A DNA stretch of 64,000 nt, from contig JAEUVD010000033.1 of assembly GCA_016787065.1 (NCBI GenBank), positions 124,001 to 188,000 of the forward strand, given 5' to 3'. Below are positions 9,346 to 19,031 of this stretch, one piece after another (the stretch's first letter is position 1; each line of letters opens with the position of its first letter). Both the position numbers and the translations under genes were made by a program. The notes under the pieces were generated by a model. That model saw nothing but the letters and a program-made list of their open reading frames with translations. It was not told where the DNA came from and searched no databases. The stretch is from Chitinophagaceae bacterium (GTDB taxonomy: Bacteria; Bacteroidota; Bacteroidia; Chitinophagales; Chitinophagaceae).

Positions 9346-10026
9346 TTATTCTAACTGAAGATTGCCTAAGTGTTTAGCCAGAGTAGCATCTATCATTTCT
9401 TGTTCTAATTTACCGAAGTCGGCTTGTTCAACATGTTTTTGAATGCGGCCTTCATGCAGTACAAAAATTTCGTCACAACAATCTTTCAATGTGGAAAAAA
9501 TATGTGATGATAAAATTACCGTTTTATTAAGCCGTCGAAGTTGTTGAATGATTTCAGTAATCAACATGCTACTTTGGATGTCTACACCATTATAAGGTTC
9601 ATCCAGAATGAAATACTGGTTACCTTGAAACAAGAGCGCTGTGAGCGCTAATTTCTTTTTCATACCGGTTGAATACGTATCGGCATATTGTTGTAAGGGA
9701 AGTTGAAAAATATTCTTCGATGCAATTTGTTGAATGTCTTTATTCCGTGCTTGCGCTAAAAGTTGGATGTACTCTTCGCCCGTAATTTTTTTATAGAAGA
9801 AAGGATCTGTGAGTAAAAAACCGAGGTGATTTTTAAGGGGTGATAGGTCTGAAGATATTTCGCCTTGGTATTCTTCTAAACCGGCTATGCAACGAAATAA
9901 GGTTGTTTTACCGGCACCATTTTCACCAACAATACCATAAACCTTCCCAGATTCAAATTGAATAGAGATGTACTGAAGAACTTCTTTGTTACCGTATCGT
10001 TTGGATACTTGTTTTATAGCTATCAT
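9346..10026 (-). CDS. ABC transporter ATP-binding protein
   Basis: A single ATPase domain, 226 aa: Walker A GENGAGKTT, signature YSTGMKKKLALTALL, Walker B YFILDEPYNGVDI, H-loop SSHIF. The short form and signature resemble ATPases paired with separate permeases in Bacteroidota. It overlaps by 4 bases (ATGA) the membrane-protein gene upstream at 10023, so the two form one transporter and are translationally coupled. The substrate is unknown. At 226 aa it is short for GldA, so I do not assign it to the gliding system. Confidence 0.88.
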   Translation of the reverse strand: MIAIKQVSKRYGNKEVLQYISIQFESGKVYGIVGENGAGKTTLFRCIAGLEEYQGEISSDLSPLKNHLGFLLTDPFFYKKITGEEYIQLLAQARNKDIQQIASKNIFQLPLQQYADTYSTGMKKKLALTALLFQGNQYFILDEPYNGVDIQSSMLITEIIQQLRRLNKTVILSSHIFSTLKDCCDEIFVLHEGRIQKHVEQADFGKLEQEMIDATLAKHLGNLQLE

Positions 10027-10940
10027 GATAAAATGGGCGAAATATTTTTTCTGGATTTGGCGTAAAGAAATGGAATAGCAAAGAGTAGAAAGGGTGGAAA
10101 TAAAAAAGATAAAGAAATGATTATCGTTATCGGTAAATTTATTTCATTCGGATACGATGCATATTTCCCAAGTAGAACAACAAGTAAGTAGAGGCAACCA
10201 ATTCCTTCTATGATTAGAACTTCTTGTAGCTTACTGGGATAAGATACCACCATTAAAACCGCAGCCGGAAGAGTTAATAGCACGACTTGTAGCGTTAGTT
10301 GCTTCCATTTTCTCACCAAAAAAGCAACCGTATTTTCTTTATAAATCCAAATAAAATATTCCGGTTCAGGAATAACTAGGTAAGAATAAGAACAGAAAAA
10401 CAAAATAGCTAACGCGGCGGCTGCTAAATTAAAATTAGTTACGAGCAGGGCAAGTACTTCGATCAAATAACATAACAAAACGGCAAAGATTGTAATTCTG
10501 AATCCGGCAGTGAATTCAAAAGGCTTATTTGAAAATGGTGTTGGGAAGGCACGAAAATGCTTCTGACTAAACGATAAAAAAGATAGTCCGAGGGAAAAAC
10601 CTATTCCAATAAAAAAATACAGCCACTGTTGGTAGATCAGTAGAACGAATAAACTAGGTAAACTAACCAACAAGTTTTCTAGCATGCGTAATTTTCTATA
10701 AGGGTGTATTTGAAAAATAAGTTTTAAAAAATCATTTCTTTTTTTGGTGCTTAGTTTAACGCAAAGCGCAGCAAGAAATACTATTTGTATTTCCGAGGCC
10801 CATACCGTTTGTTGATAGAGATAGTAGGTACCTCCAAAAAATAAAACAAACAAGATCATAACCGCAAATACGGGATGTAAACCGAATGCTTTAATAGTTC
10901 GATTTATAAGGTCTAGATGAAGTTTGAAATAGGAGTGCAA
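10023..10940 (-). CDS. Putative ABC transporter membrane subunit
   Basis: A very hydrophobic protein of about 305 residues with roughly nine or ten predicted membrane segments and no recognised catalytic motif. It is coupled by a 4-base overlap to the ATPase downstream, so it is probably the permease of that transporter. No ATG is available at the 5' end. A TTG at 10938-10940 is chosen because the other TTG (10959-10961) sits inside a good -7 box, TATTTTTG on the minus strand, which would leave a leader of about 15-20 bases. The longer form would be 312 aa. Function is inferred from context only. Confidence 0.7.
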   Translation of the reverse strand: MHSYFKLHLDLINRTIKAFGLHPVFAVMILFVLFFGGTYYLYQQTVWASEIQIVFLAALCVKLSTKKRNDFLKLIFQIHPYRKLRMLENLLVSLPSLFVLLIYQQWLYFFIGIGFSLGLSFLSFSQKHFRAFPTPFSNKPFEFTAGFRITIFAVLLCYLIEVLALLVTNFNLAAAALAILFFCSYSYLVIPEPEYFIWIYKENTVAFLVRKWKQLTLQVVLLTLPAAVLMVVSYPSKLQEVLIIEGIGCLYLLVVLLGKYASYPNEINLPITIIISLSFLFPPFLLFAIPFLYAKSRKNISPILS

Positions 10941-11030
10941 GATGAGGTTGCTAAAGTACAAAAATAGAGTTAGTTCTTGTGTGATAACACAAGCTGGAGA
11001 AAGGTTAAAGATTACCGTTTACGTCATTCA

Positions 11031-11057
11031 TATACGCAATACCTCGAGTTGCGTATA
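11031..11057. promoter_or_regulatory. Perfect 9-bp inverted repeat between divergent genes (possible operator)
   Basis: TATACGCAA and TTGCGTATA are perfect inverted arms separated by 9 bases (TACCTCGAG). The repeat lies in the 237-base gap between the ABC membrane-protein gene (minus) and the ABC-F gene (plus). It could be a regulator site or an RNA hairpin. No regulator gene is adjacent. Confidence 0.4.
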
Positions 11058-11096
11058 GCTTTCAAGGTTAATTGCTAGAATTTTCGGGGTTATTAA

Positions 11097-12821
<1,725 letters not shown>

Positions 12822-12831
12822 TTGAGTTTTT

Positions 12832-12848
12832 AAGGAAGGTACTTCCTT
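12832..12848 (+). terminator. Small hairpin after the ABC-F gene
   Basis: AAGGAAG / CTTCCTT stem with a 3-base loop, followed by GTTTTC. Placed 10 bases after the ABC-F stop. A weak intrinsic terminator candidate. Confidence 0.4.
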
Positions 12849-12940
12849 GTTTTCAAGAGAAGCAGGTTGAACTAACAAGGGAGGTCTATCGGTGTATTCT
12901 GTCCGCTTCACATTTTCTATGGATGAATCATTAAACCAAT

Positions 12941-12948
12941 TACTTTTA
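12941..12948 (+). promoter_or_regulatory. -7-like element TACTTTTA next to an ATT start
   Basis: TAnnTTTG with A in the last position, ending 2 bases before the proposed ATT start at 12951. The same box-to-start geometry is seen at several ATG genes in the window, which supports ATT as the start. Confidence 0.45.
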
Positions 12949-12950
12949 CC

Positions 12951-13595
12951 ATTCTGAAAATTAGTGCTCAACATATTAGTAAGCGTTACGGACAAGAATG
13001 GATTCTGAAGGATTTTTCGTACGAATTTCAATCACCGGAAAGCTATGCGCTTTTGGGCCCTAATGGTTCCGGTAAATCAACCTTATTGCAAATCTTATCC
13101 GGATTTCTTTCACCAGGTTCAGGAAGTGCGTTGAGTTTTTATCGGCATGATAAATTAATAGAGGATGCTGAAAGACATCAAGTTGTTGCGCTCGCAGCAC
13201 CTTATCTAGAACTCATTGAAGAGCTCACGTTATTGGAGTTTTTGAATTACCATTTCACGTTTAAAAATTCCATTTTGCCAATAAAGGATATGCTTCAGGT
13301 AGTAGGATTGGAAGCACATGCAAACAAGTATATTCGTCAGTTTTCCAGTGGTATGAAACAACGCGTAAAGCTGATGCAATGTATTTTTTCCGACACACCT
13401 GTTGTATTATTAGATGAACCTTGCACGAATCTTGATCAGGATGGCGTGCAATTGTACCAACGTATGATTCAAGAGTACACAACGAACCGATTAGTAATTG
13501 TGGCATCGAATGATCCACAGGAATATGGTTTTTGTAAACTTCAACTTCGCATGCAACATCTGAATGATGTTCCAAAAAATATTCTTTCAAAATAG
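12951..13595 (+). CDS. ABC transporter ATP-binding protein with a probable ATT start
   Basis: A 214-residue ATPase: Walker A LLGPNGSGKST, signature FSSGMKQRVKLMQ, Walker B VVLLDEPCTNLD. The H-loop region reads VIVASNDPQE, so the usual histidine is replaced by asparagine. The conserved N-terminal strand (HISKRYGQEWILKDFSYEF) is clearly encoded, yet between the upstream in-frame stop TGA (12924-12926) and Walker A there is no ATG or GTG, and the only TTG (13053) lies just before Walker A. ATT at 12951 gives a normal N-terminus (ILKISAQHISKRYG). No permease is adjacent, so the partner is unknown. A sequencing error in the start codon is the main alternative. Confidence 0.75.
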   Translation: MLKISAQHISKRYGQEWILKDFSYEFQSPESYALLGPNGSGKSTLLQILSGFLSPGSGSALSFYRHDKLIEDAERHQVVALAAPYLELIEELTLLEFLNYHFTFKNSILPIKDMLQVVGLEAHANKYIRQFSSGMKQRVKLMQCIFSDTPVVLLDEPCTNLDQDGVQLYQRMIQEYTTNRLVIVASNDPQEYGFCKLQLRMQHLNDVPKNILSK

Positions 13596-13648
13596 TATTC
13601 GGGCGATGTGTTAAGAACGCTTACTTTTAACAGAAATAATTACTACGA

Positions 13649-14995
13649 GTGACTTCAATAAACCATTTGAACGAACAGAAAACAGTAACGAATAAGAAAG
13701 TAGTTCGAGCCTGGACCTTTTACGACTGGGCTAATTCGGCCTATTCGCTTATTATTACATCTGCGATATTTCCGATGTATTATACTGCCATAGTACCGGA
13801 AACGATTTCTTTTTTAGGTATTGAAATTAAACGTGCTGCAATGGCTTCGTATAGTATTTCGTTATCTTTTTTAGTAATTGCCATGCTGTCGCCTATTTTG
13901 TCTTCCATTGCAGATTACTACGGCAACAAAAAAGCATTTATGCGTTTCTTTTGTTATTTGGGTGCTTTGGCATGTTTGGGTATGTTTTTCTTTTCAAAAA
14001 ATCCAATCACCGGAAACAGCAATTATTTCTATGGATTAATTTGCTCGGTGATAGCCTCTATTGGGTATTGCGGAAGTATTGTTTTTTATAATGCTTTTCT
14101 TCCGGAAATCTGTAGTAAAGAGGAGCAAGATCAAGTAAGTGCCAAAGGATTTTCGATGGGTTATATAGGAAGCGTTTTACTGATGCTACTTTGTTTTGCC
14201 TTAATTCTTAGCAACGATCAATATCATTTTTTTAAGAACGATGCCATGCCGGCTCGTTTGTCGTTTGTAGCGGTGGGTATTTGGTGGATAGTTTTTGCAC
14301 AGATCACCTTTCATCATCTTCATGAATCAAAACGAGAACATAGTTTGGATACCAAACGGAATGGATTGATGAATGGGTATCGTGAACTGCAAAAAGTACT
14401 ACATGAACTACAACACTGGCCTCAATTAAAACGTTTTTTAGTAGCTTTCTTTTTTTACAATCTTGGTGTGCAAACTGTTATGTATATGGCCACATATTTT
14501 GCAAGTGATGAATTGCACATGGAAGCAACGCAATTATTAGCCGTGGTTTTAATTATACAATTAGTGGCTATTATAGGTGCATTTCTTTTTTCTAAAATCT
14601 CAAAACAATATGGCAATCAAATGTCGTTGCTATTATTGATTATTGTTTGGATAGGTATCTGTGTAGCGGCATATTATGTGCAAACGGTGCAAGCTTTTTA
14701 CCTGCTAGCCTTTGCGGTAGGTATGGTAATGGGCGGTATCCAATCCTTATCACGTTCAACGTATTCGAAACTTCTTCCACCAACAGGCGATACCGCATCG
14801 TACTTCAGTTTTTACGACGTCTGCGAAAAAATCGGTATCGTAATCGGTACCTTGTCGTTTGGGTTTGTAGCAGATCGTTTGGGCGGTATGCGAAATTCTG
14901 TGATGGTTATTGGTTTATGCTTTGTGATCGGATTACTTTTGTTACTTCGCGTTTCAAATAAACAATTTCTTCAACATGAAAGTGTACAGCATTAA
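13649..14995 (+). CDS. MFS transporter of the UMF1/ATG22-like family
   Basis: A 448-residue permease with about 12 membrane segments. The N-terminal signature WTFYDWANSAYSLIITSAIFP is characteristic of the UMF1 (ATG22-like) branch of the major facilitator superfamily, thought to export amino acids or other small molecules; the substrate is unknown. The motif GGIQSLSRSTYSKLLP in the C-terminal half is also typical. The start is GTG at 13649; no ATG lies nearby in frame. A box TACTTTTA lies at 13622-13629. The 3' end overlaps the metallo-hydrolase gene by 20 bases. Confidence 0.88.
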   Translation: MTSINHLNEQKTVTNKKVVRAWTFYDWANSAYSLIITSAIFPMYYTAIVPETISFLGIEIKRAAMASYSISLSFLVIAMLSPILSSIADYYGNKKAFMRFFCYLGALACLGMFFFSKNPITGNSNYFYGLICSVIASIGYCGSIVFYNAFLPEICSKEEQDQVSAKGFSMGYIGSVLLMLLCFALILSNDQYHFFKNDAMPARLSFVAVGIWWIVFAQITFHHLHESKREHSLDTKRNGLMNGYRELQKVLHELQHWPQLKRFLVAFFFYNLGVQTVMYMATYFASDELHMEATQLLAVVLIIQLVAIIGAFLFSKISKQYGNQMSLLLLIIVWIGICVAAYYVQTVQAFYLLAFAVGMVMGGIQSLSRSTYSKLLPPTGDTASYFSFYDVCEKIGIVIGTLSFGFVADRLGGMRNSVMVIGLCFVIGLLLLLRVSNKQFLQHESVQH

Positions 14996-15818
14996 TACCG
15001 GATTATTTAAGTTAGATGGCGGTGCTATGCATGGCGTAGTACCTAAAAGTATGTGGAATAAGGTGAACCCTGCCGATGATAATAACATGTGTTCTTGGGC
15101 TATGCGTTGTATGCTCCTTGATACCGGTGATAAACGTATTTTAATAGATACCGGAATGGGTACAAAGCAAGATGCGAAATTTTATAGCTTCTTTTACCCA
15201 CATGGCAGTGATACCTTGAAAGGTTCTTTGCATCAACTTGGTTATCAGGATAGCGATATTACGGATGTGTTTTTAACCCATCTCCATTTTGATCATTGTG
15301 GAGGAGCTATTGAACGAATACAGGATACCCTTCAACCTGCATTTCCGAACGCAACGTATTGGAGTGAAGAAAGTCATTGGCATTCGGCTAATCATCCTAA
15401 TATCAGAGAAAAGGCTTCCTTTCTCAAAGAGAATATTTTACCAATTCAGGAAAGCGGTAAATTGAAATTCTATAACGAACAAACGTCCTCCTATTTTGAT
15501 GGCATTCTTGAAGTACTTAGGGTATTCGGACATACCGAAGCTATGATGCTTCCGCTTGTTAACTATAACGGACGAAAAATTCTTTTCTGTGCCGATTTGG
15601 TTCCTTCTATGGCTCATGTATCGATGCCTTGGGTAATGAGTTATGATATGCAACCACTTCATACGCTGAATGAAAAGGCCCAGTATTTTAATCGCGCAGT
15701 TCAGGAAGACTGGGTATTATTTTTTGAACATGATTTGCATACGGAATGCGCCACCTTGGAACAAACGGACAGAGGAATTAAGGTGAAGGAAAGTTTCGCG
15801 TTGCGCGATTTGAAATAA
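14976..15818 (+). CDS. MBL-fold metallo-hydrolase
   Basis: A 280-residue metallo-beta-lactamase-fold hydrolase with the zinc motif HLHFDHCGG (HxHxDH) at about residues 102-110, a further histidine in FGHTEAMM, the bridging aspartate in LFCADLVPS and a final histidine in FFEHD. The layout is like lactonase-type enzymes (N-acyl homoserine lactonase group), but the substrate is not determined. It overlaps the end of the MFS gene by 20 bases, so the two are co-expressed. Confidence 0.88.
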   Translation: MKVYSINTGLFKLDGGAMHGVVPKSMWNKVNPADDNNMCSWAMRCMLLDTGDKRILIDTGMGTKQDAKFYSFFYPHGSDTLKGSLHQLGYQDSDITDVFLTHLHFDHCGGAIERIQDTLQPAFPNATYWSEESHWHSANHPNIREKASFLKENILPIQESGKLKFYNEQTSSYFDGILEVLRVFGHTEAMMLPLVNYNGRKILFCADLVPSMAHVSMPWVMSYDMQPLHTLNEKAQYFNRAVQEDWVLFFEHDLHTECATLEQTDRGIKVKESFALRDLK

Positions 15819-15886
15819 TACCTTCGATTTTAAAAACATGAGTTTAAACTATTCGACTCGTTTTGATTATTATCCGGCATAACTAT

Positions 15887-16050
15887 GGAACGCAGATTTC
15901 TTAAAATTTTTAAGATCACTTATGATTTTATCGAAGAAACTATTGCCTCCCGAAATTTGCATGAATATTGATCTTAACCCCAAAGGCAAAAATCATAATA
16001 AAGTCCTTCATCCCATTTAATCATAACAATCCTAAAAAATCAGCGTTCTA
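15887..16050. repeat. Dispersed inverted-repeat element, copy A (fills most of a 353-base gap)
   Basis: About 164 bases with imperfect inverted ends: GAACGCAGATTT on the left and AAATCAGCGTTC on the right. An internal motif CCAAAGGCAAAAATCATAA (15979-15997) matches CCGAAGGTGAAAATCATAA in copy B at 32562-32754. No coding capacity. It looks like a MITE- or REP-type non-autonomous element. Confidence 0.65.
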
Positions 16051-16159
16051 AAGGAACGTTGGGGGGAATTTATTTACGACAACAATAATATAAAACGTAT
16101 TTTGAATCAAATAAAGTGAACCTTTCGTTTTTTTGTTGATAATCTAAACTCCAATGAAA

Positions 16160-16167
16160 TACCTTCG
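16160..16167 (+). promoter_or_regulatory. -7 element TACCTTCG for the glutathione peroxidase gene
   Basis: TAnnTTCG variant ending 4 bases before the ATG at 16172. It rules out the in-frame ATG at 16154, which lies upstream of the box. Confidence 0.5.
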
Positions 16168-16171
16168 CATC

Positions 16172-16726
16172 ATGAAAAAAATAATTTTGTTTATGGGTTT
16201 TCTTACGTTCCTTTTTTCTTGCGGGGCCAAAAATAAATTGGATCCGAAGTATAAATCGATTTACGATTTTAAAGTGCAAGGATTGAATGGCGAAACCATT
16301 GATATGGCCTCGTTTAAGGGTAAAAAAATTTTAATAGTAAACACGGCTTCTAAATGTGGGCATACGCCTCAATATAAAGAGTTACAAGAACTTTACACAA
16401 AATTTCAAGACCGCCTGGTAATCGTCGGATTTCCGGCAAATGATTTCTTTTCGCAAGAACCTGGTAGTAACGAAGAAATAAAAACATTTTGTACTAAGAA
16501 TTATGGTGTAACGTTTCCTATGGCAGAAAAAATTACCGTTAAAGGAAAGGAAACAGCGCCTATTTATACCTGGTTAACTCAAAAGGAATACAATGGTTTT
16601 AGCGACAGTAAAGTGAAGTGGAATTTTCAAAAATACTTGCTCGATGAAACAGGGAAATTAATTGCGGTATTCGATCCGGGTGTGAAACCTATGAGTGATG
16701 ATATTGTTTCAAGTATTGATAAATAG
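16172..16726 (+). CDS. Glutathione peroxidase family lipoprotein
   Basis: A 184-residue thiol peroxidase of the glutathione-peroxidase family that reduces hydroperoxides, probably with thioredoxin since it uses cysteine rather than selenocysteine. The peroxidatic Cys lies in NTASKCGHTPQY, and the family motifs GFPANDFFSQEPGS and KWNFQKYL are present. The N-terminus MKKIILFMGFLTFLFSC is a lipoprotein signal with the lipobox cysteine at position 17, so it is probably anchored to a membrane facing the periplasm. The start at 16172 is chosen over 16154 from the promoter and the lipoprotein signal. mqnC follows 14 bases later. Confidence 0.92.
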   Translation: MKKIILFMGFLTFLFSCGAKNKLDPKYKSIYDFKVQGLNGETIDMASFKGKKILIVNTASKCGHTPQYKELQELYTKFQDRLVIVGFPANDFFSQEPGSNEEIKTFCTKNYGVTFPMAEKITVKGKETAPIYTWLTQKEYNGFSDSKVKWNFQKYLLDETGKLIAVFDPGVKPMSDDIVSSIDK

Positions 16727-16740
16727 TATTGCTGCTTCCT

Positions 16741-17883
16741 ATGGAATTGAAACAACTTTATAAGAAAGCATTCAACTTAGAATGGTTAAGTTTAGAGGAA
16801 GGTATGCATCTCTTCCAGCATGCCCCACTTACTGAATTGGCACAACTTGCCAATGAAATCAGAAAAAAGCAAGTTCCGCATGGTAAGGTTACTTGGCAAA
16901 TAGATCGTAATGTAAATACAACCAATGTGTGCATTGCGAATTGTAAGTTCTGTAATTTTTATCGCGTACCCGGTCATGCCGAAGCTTATATAACAGATAT
17001 TGAAACCTATAAACAAAAAATTGAAGAAACCATCCGATGGGGGGGCGATCAACTTTTGTTGCAAGGTGGTCATCATCCTGATTTGGGTTTATCGTTTTAT
17101 ACGGACTTATTTCGAAGCTTAAAGCAATTATATCCTTCTATAAAACTACACACCTTAGGTCCGCCGGAAATAGCACATATCACTAAAATTTCCGTGAAGG
17201 AAGACGGTACTAAATATACGCATCATGAAGTGTTGCTTGCCCTGAAAGAAGCAGGTATGGATAGTTTGCCGGGCGCTGGTGCAGAGATTCTGAATGATCG
17301 GGTGCGTCGGTTAATTAGTAAAGGAAAATGCGGCGCTCAAGAATGGCTAGATATTATGCGTGCTGCCCATCAATTAGATATTACAACATCTGGTACCATG
17401 ATGTTCGGCCATGTTGAAACGATAGAAGAACGCTTTCAGCATTTGATAGATATACGTCAGGTTCAAAGTGAAAAACCCGAACATGCTAATGGTTTTCTAG
17501 CGTTTATCCCCTGGACGTTTCAAGATGTTGATACGCTGCTCGTAAAAATTCGACGTGCTAAAAACGACACTACTGCCGAAGAATATATTCGTATGATTGC
17601 ACTGTGTAGAATCATGTTACCGAATATCAAAAATATTCAAGCTAGCTGGCTTACCGTAGGTAAACAAGTGGCACAACTTGCGTTACATTCTGGGGCAAAT
17701 GATTTTGGCAGTATTATGTTAGAAGAGAATGTTGTAAGCGCTGCCGGAGCTCCTCATCGATTTACATACTTAAGTATTCAAAATGCCATCAAGGAAGCAG
17801 GTTTTGAACCGCAACTACGCACACAGCAATACACGTTCCGTGATCTTCCTAATACCATCGAAGAGCAAATAATTAATTACTAA
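16741..17883 (+). CDS. mqnC: Cyclic dehypoxanthinyl futalosine synthase (menaquinone, futalosine pathway)
   Basis: Radical-SAM enzyme that cyclises dehypoxanthine futalosine in menaquinone synthesis. The cluster motif CX3CX2C is C64, C68, C71 (CIANCKFC). QLLLQGGHHPDLGL and SGANDFGSIMLEENVV are typical of MqnC and separate it from MqnE. Using the ATG at 16741 gives 380 aa; a TTG at 16729 would add four residues. It shows that this organism uses the futalosine route rather than the classical men pathway, at least in part. It sits 14 bases after the peroxidase gene, probably one transcript. Confidence 0.93.
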   Translation: MELKQLYKKAFNLEWLSLEEGMHLFQHAPLTELAQLANEIRKKQVPHGKVTWQIDRNVNTTNVCIANCKFCNFYRVPGHAEAYITDIETYKQKIEETIRWGGDQLLLQGGHHPDLGLSFYTDLFRSLKQLYPSIKLHTLGPPEIAHITKISVKEDGTKYTHHEVLLALKEAGMDSLPGAGAEILNDRVRRLISKGKCGAQEWLDIMRAAHQLDITTSGTMMFGHVETIEERFQHLIDIRQVQSEKPEHANGFLAFIPWTFQDVDTLLVKIRRAKNDTTAEEYIRMIALCRIMLPNIKNIQASWLTVGKQVAQLALHSGANDFGSIMLEENVVSAAGAPHRFTYLSIQNAIKEAGFEPQLRTQQYTFRDLPNTIEEQIINY

Positions 17884-17974
17884 GTGGTTAGGCCGATCAT
17901 TGACAGACAAGCCGTAAAAACAGGAATACGGAAATCAAGTATATCAGGTTCGATGCTGAAAATACAAGGGGCAT

Positions 17975-17998
17975 AAAAAAAGGGATTGTAATAATCCC
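17975..17998 (-). terminator. Intrinsic terminator after the bTHX gene
   Basis: On the minus strand GGGATT-ATTAC-AATCCC is followed by seven T. It lies between the convergent mqnC and bTHX genes and serves the minus-strand gene. Confidence 0.65.
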
Positions 17999-18031
17999 AA
18001 CTTTTAGCTACATAAAATGTTTGCTATTCAA

Positions 18032-18142
18032 TTAAGCTTTACCACGCTTTGCAGCTAAACGACGAGAGGTGCGTAAACGATGTTTACCATAACTCCCTTT
18101 GAAAATTTTTCCGCGTTTGGTTTTTTTGTCTCCACGACCCAT
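18032..18142 (-). CDS. Small ribosomal subunit protein bTHX
   Basis: A 36-residue very basic protein: MGRGDKKTKRGKIFKGSYGK at the start and RTSRRLAAKRGKA at the end. This is the bTHX (THX) family that stabilises the head of the 30S subunit and is widely annotated in Bacteroidota. The frame is open to 18229, but homology begins at the ATG at 18142. Upstream on the minus strand is a box-like TATCTTAG followed by a leader of about 25 bases. Flanked by terminators on both sides, so it is its own transcription unit. Confidence 0.92.
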   Translation of the reverse strand: MGRGDKKTKRGKIFKGSYGKHRLRTSRRLAAKRGKA

Positions 18143-18194
18143 AGTTACAATTTTTAAGGGCGCTAAGATAAGGTATAGTACTTTCTTAAAATAA

Positions 18195-18221
18195 AAATGC
18201 CGGGTAAAATTCCCGGCATTT
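18195..18221 (-). terminator. Intrinsic terminator after the HU gene
   Basis: AAATGCCGGG / CCCGGCATTT, a 10-bp perfect stem with a 7-base loop, followed by T-rich sequence on the minus strand. It lies 20 bases after the HU stop. Confidence 0.75.
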
Positions 18222-18240
18222 AAAAGCATTGAAGCAACAA

Positions 18241-18516
18241 TTATTTTGAAACTTTTGCGCTAAGCTCTTTACCAGCTTTGAATTTAGCTACTTTCTTAGC
18301 AGCAATTTTAATTTCTTTACCAGTTTGAGGATTACGACCCACACGTGCAGCACGCTTAGAAACAGAGAATGTTCCGAAACCTACTAAAGTTACTTTGTCA
18401 CCTTTTTTCAAAGCAACAGTAACAGCGTTAATGAATCCGTCTAAAGCTTCTCCAGCTTGAGTTTTTGTACAGTCGGCAGCTTTTGCCATTGCTTCGATTA
18501 ATTCTGCTTTGTTCAT
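18241..18516 (-). CDS. HU-family DNA-binding protein
   Basis: A 91-residue histone-like protein that bends and compacts DNA as a dimer. The N-terminal helices ([14 protein letters not shown]), the family motif [22 protein letters not shown] and the C-terminal basic arm are complete. The leader is A-rich just before ATG, as in highly expressed Bacteroidota genes. A strong terminator follows, so it is monocistronic. Confidence 0.95.
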   Translation of the reverse strand: MNKAELIEAMAKAADCTKTQAGEALDGFINAVTVALKKGDKVTLVGFGTFSVSKRAARVGRNPQTGKEIKIAAKKVAKFKAGKELSAKVSK

Positions 18517-18689
18517 TTTTTTTTAAATTTTTGAGTTATTAAAGTTTGTTTAGACCGCTAAAATACTACGTTTCTGTGTCTCGCAAAATTTTTTTTCCTC
18601 TGAAAGTGCCACCTGTCAAGGATTTGCACAAATTATCAACAAATACATGTTTGAAAAGCGTTGACTAGTCAGTATTTGAGGCTAAAAAA

Positions 18690-18995
18690 TCATGAAATAA
18701 TTCTCATAAACGTGCGAAAAGCTATAAACTGATCTCCAAATTTAGCGAAGCCCTTGTTACGTAAATCGGGTGCAAATTGGGCAATATAGTGCTGGTATTT
18801 TTCTCTACTGTCGGTAAAATACTGAACGATATAGGTTATGCCTTCTTCATCTATAGGTTCCTCCAAGTGAAGCAATTTAAAATCATGAAACATGTTAGTA
18901 GCTAATACCTCCGGAATATGTTCTTCCTTCATCCATTGTAACCATTCGGCTTCAATAGCATGCATAATTTTCACAGTAACATTATATACAAACAT
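18690..18995 (-). CDS. DUF4286 family protein
   Basis: A 101-residue cytoplasmic protein starting MFVYNVTVKI. The stretch EAEWLQWMKEEHIPEVLAT is the hallmark of DUF4286, a small Bacteroidota family of unknown function with a ferredoxin-like (dimeric alpha-beta barrel-like) appearance. The frame is open to an ATG at 19031, but the family begins at 18995. It lies 36 bases after the T9SS protein gene on the same strand and may be co-transcribed. Confidence 0.85.
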   Translation of the reverse strand: MFVYNVTVKIMHAIEAEWLQWMKEEHIPEVLATNMFHDFKLLHLEEPIDEEGITYIVQYFTDSREKYQHYIAQFAPDLRNKGFAKFGDQFIAFRTFMRIIS

Positions 18996-19031
18996 GAAGA
19001 AGCGCTGATACTTAATCCAGAGATAGAACAA

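Noticed and set aside
9346..10026. GldA, the gliding ATPase
   Set aside because: At 226 aa it is shorter than GldA and is coupled to its own membrane protein.
17884..18031. tRNA or riboswitch between mqnC and bTHX
   Set aside because: Only the terminator hairpin is recognisable; no tRNA or riboswitch core was found.
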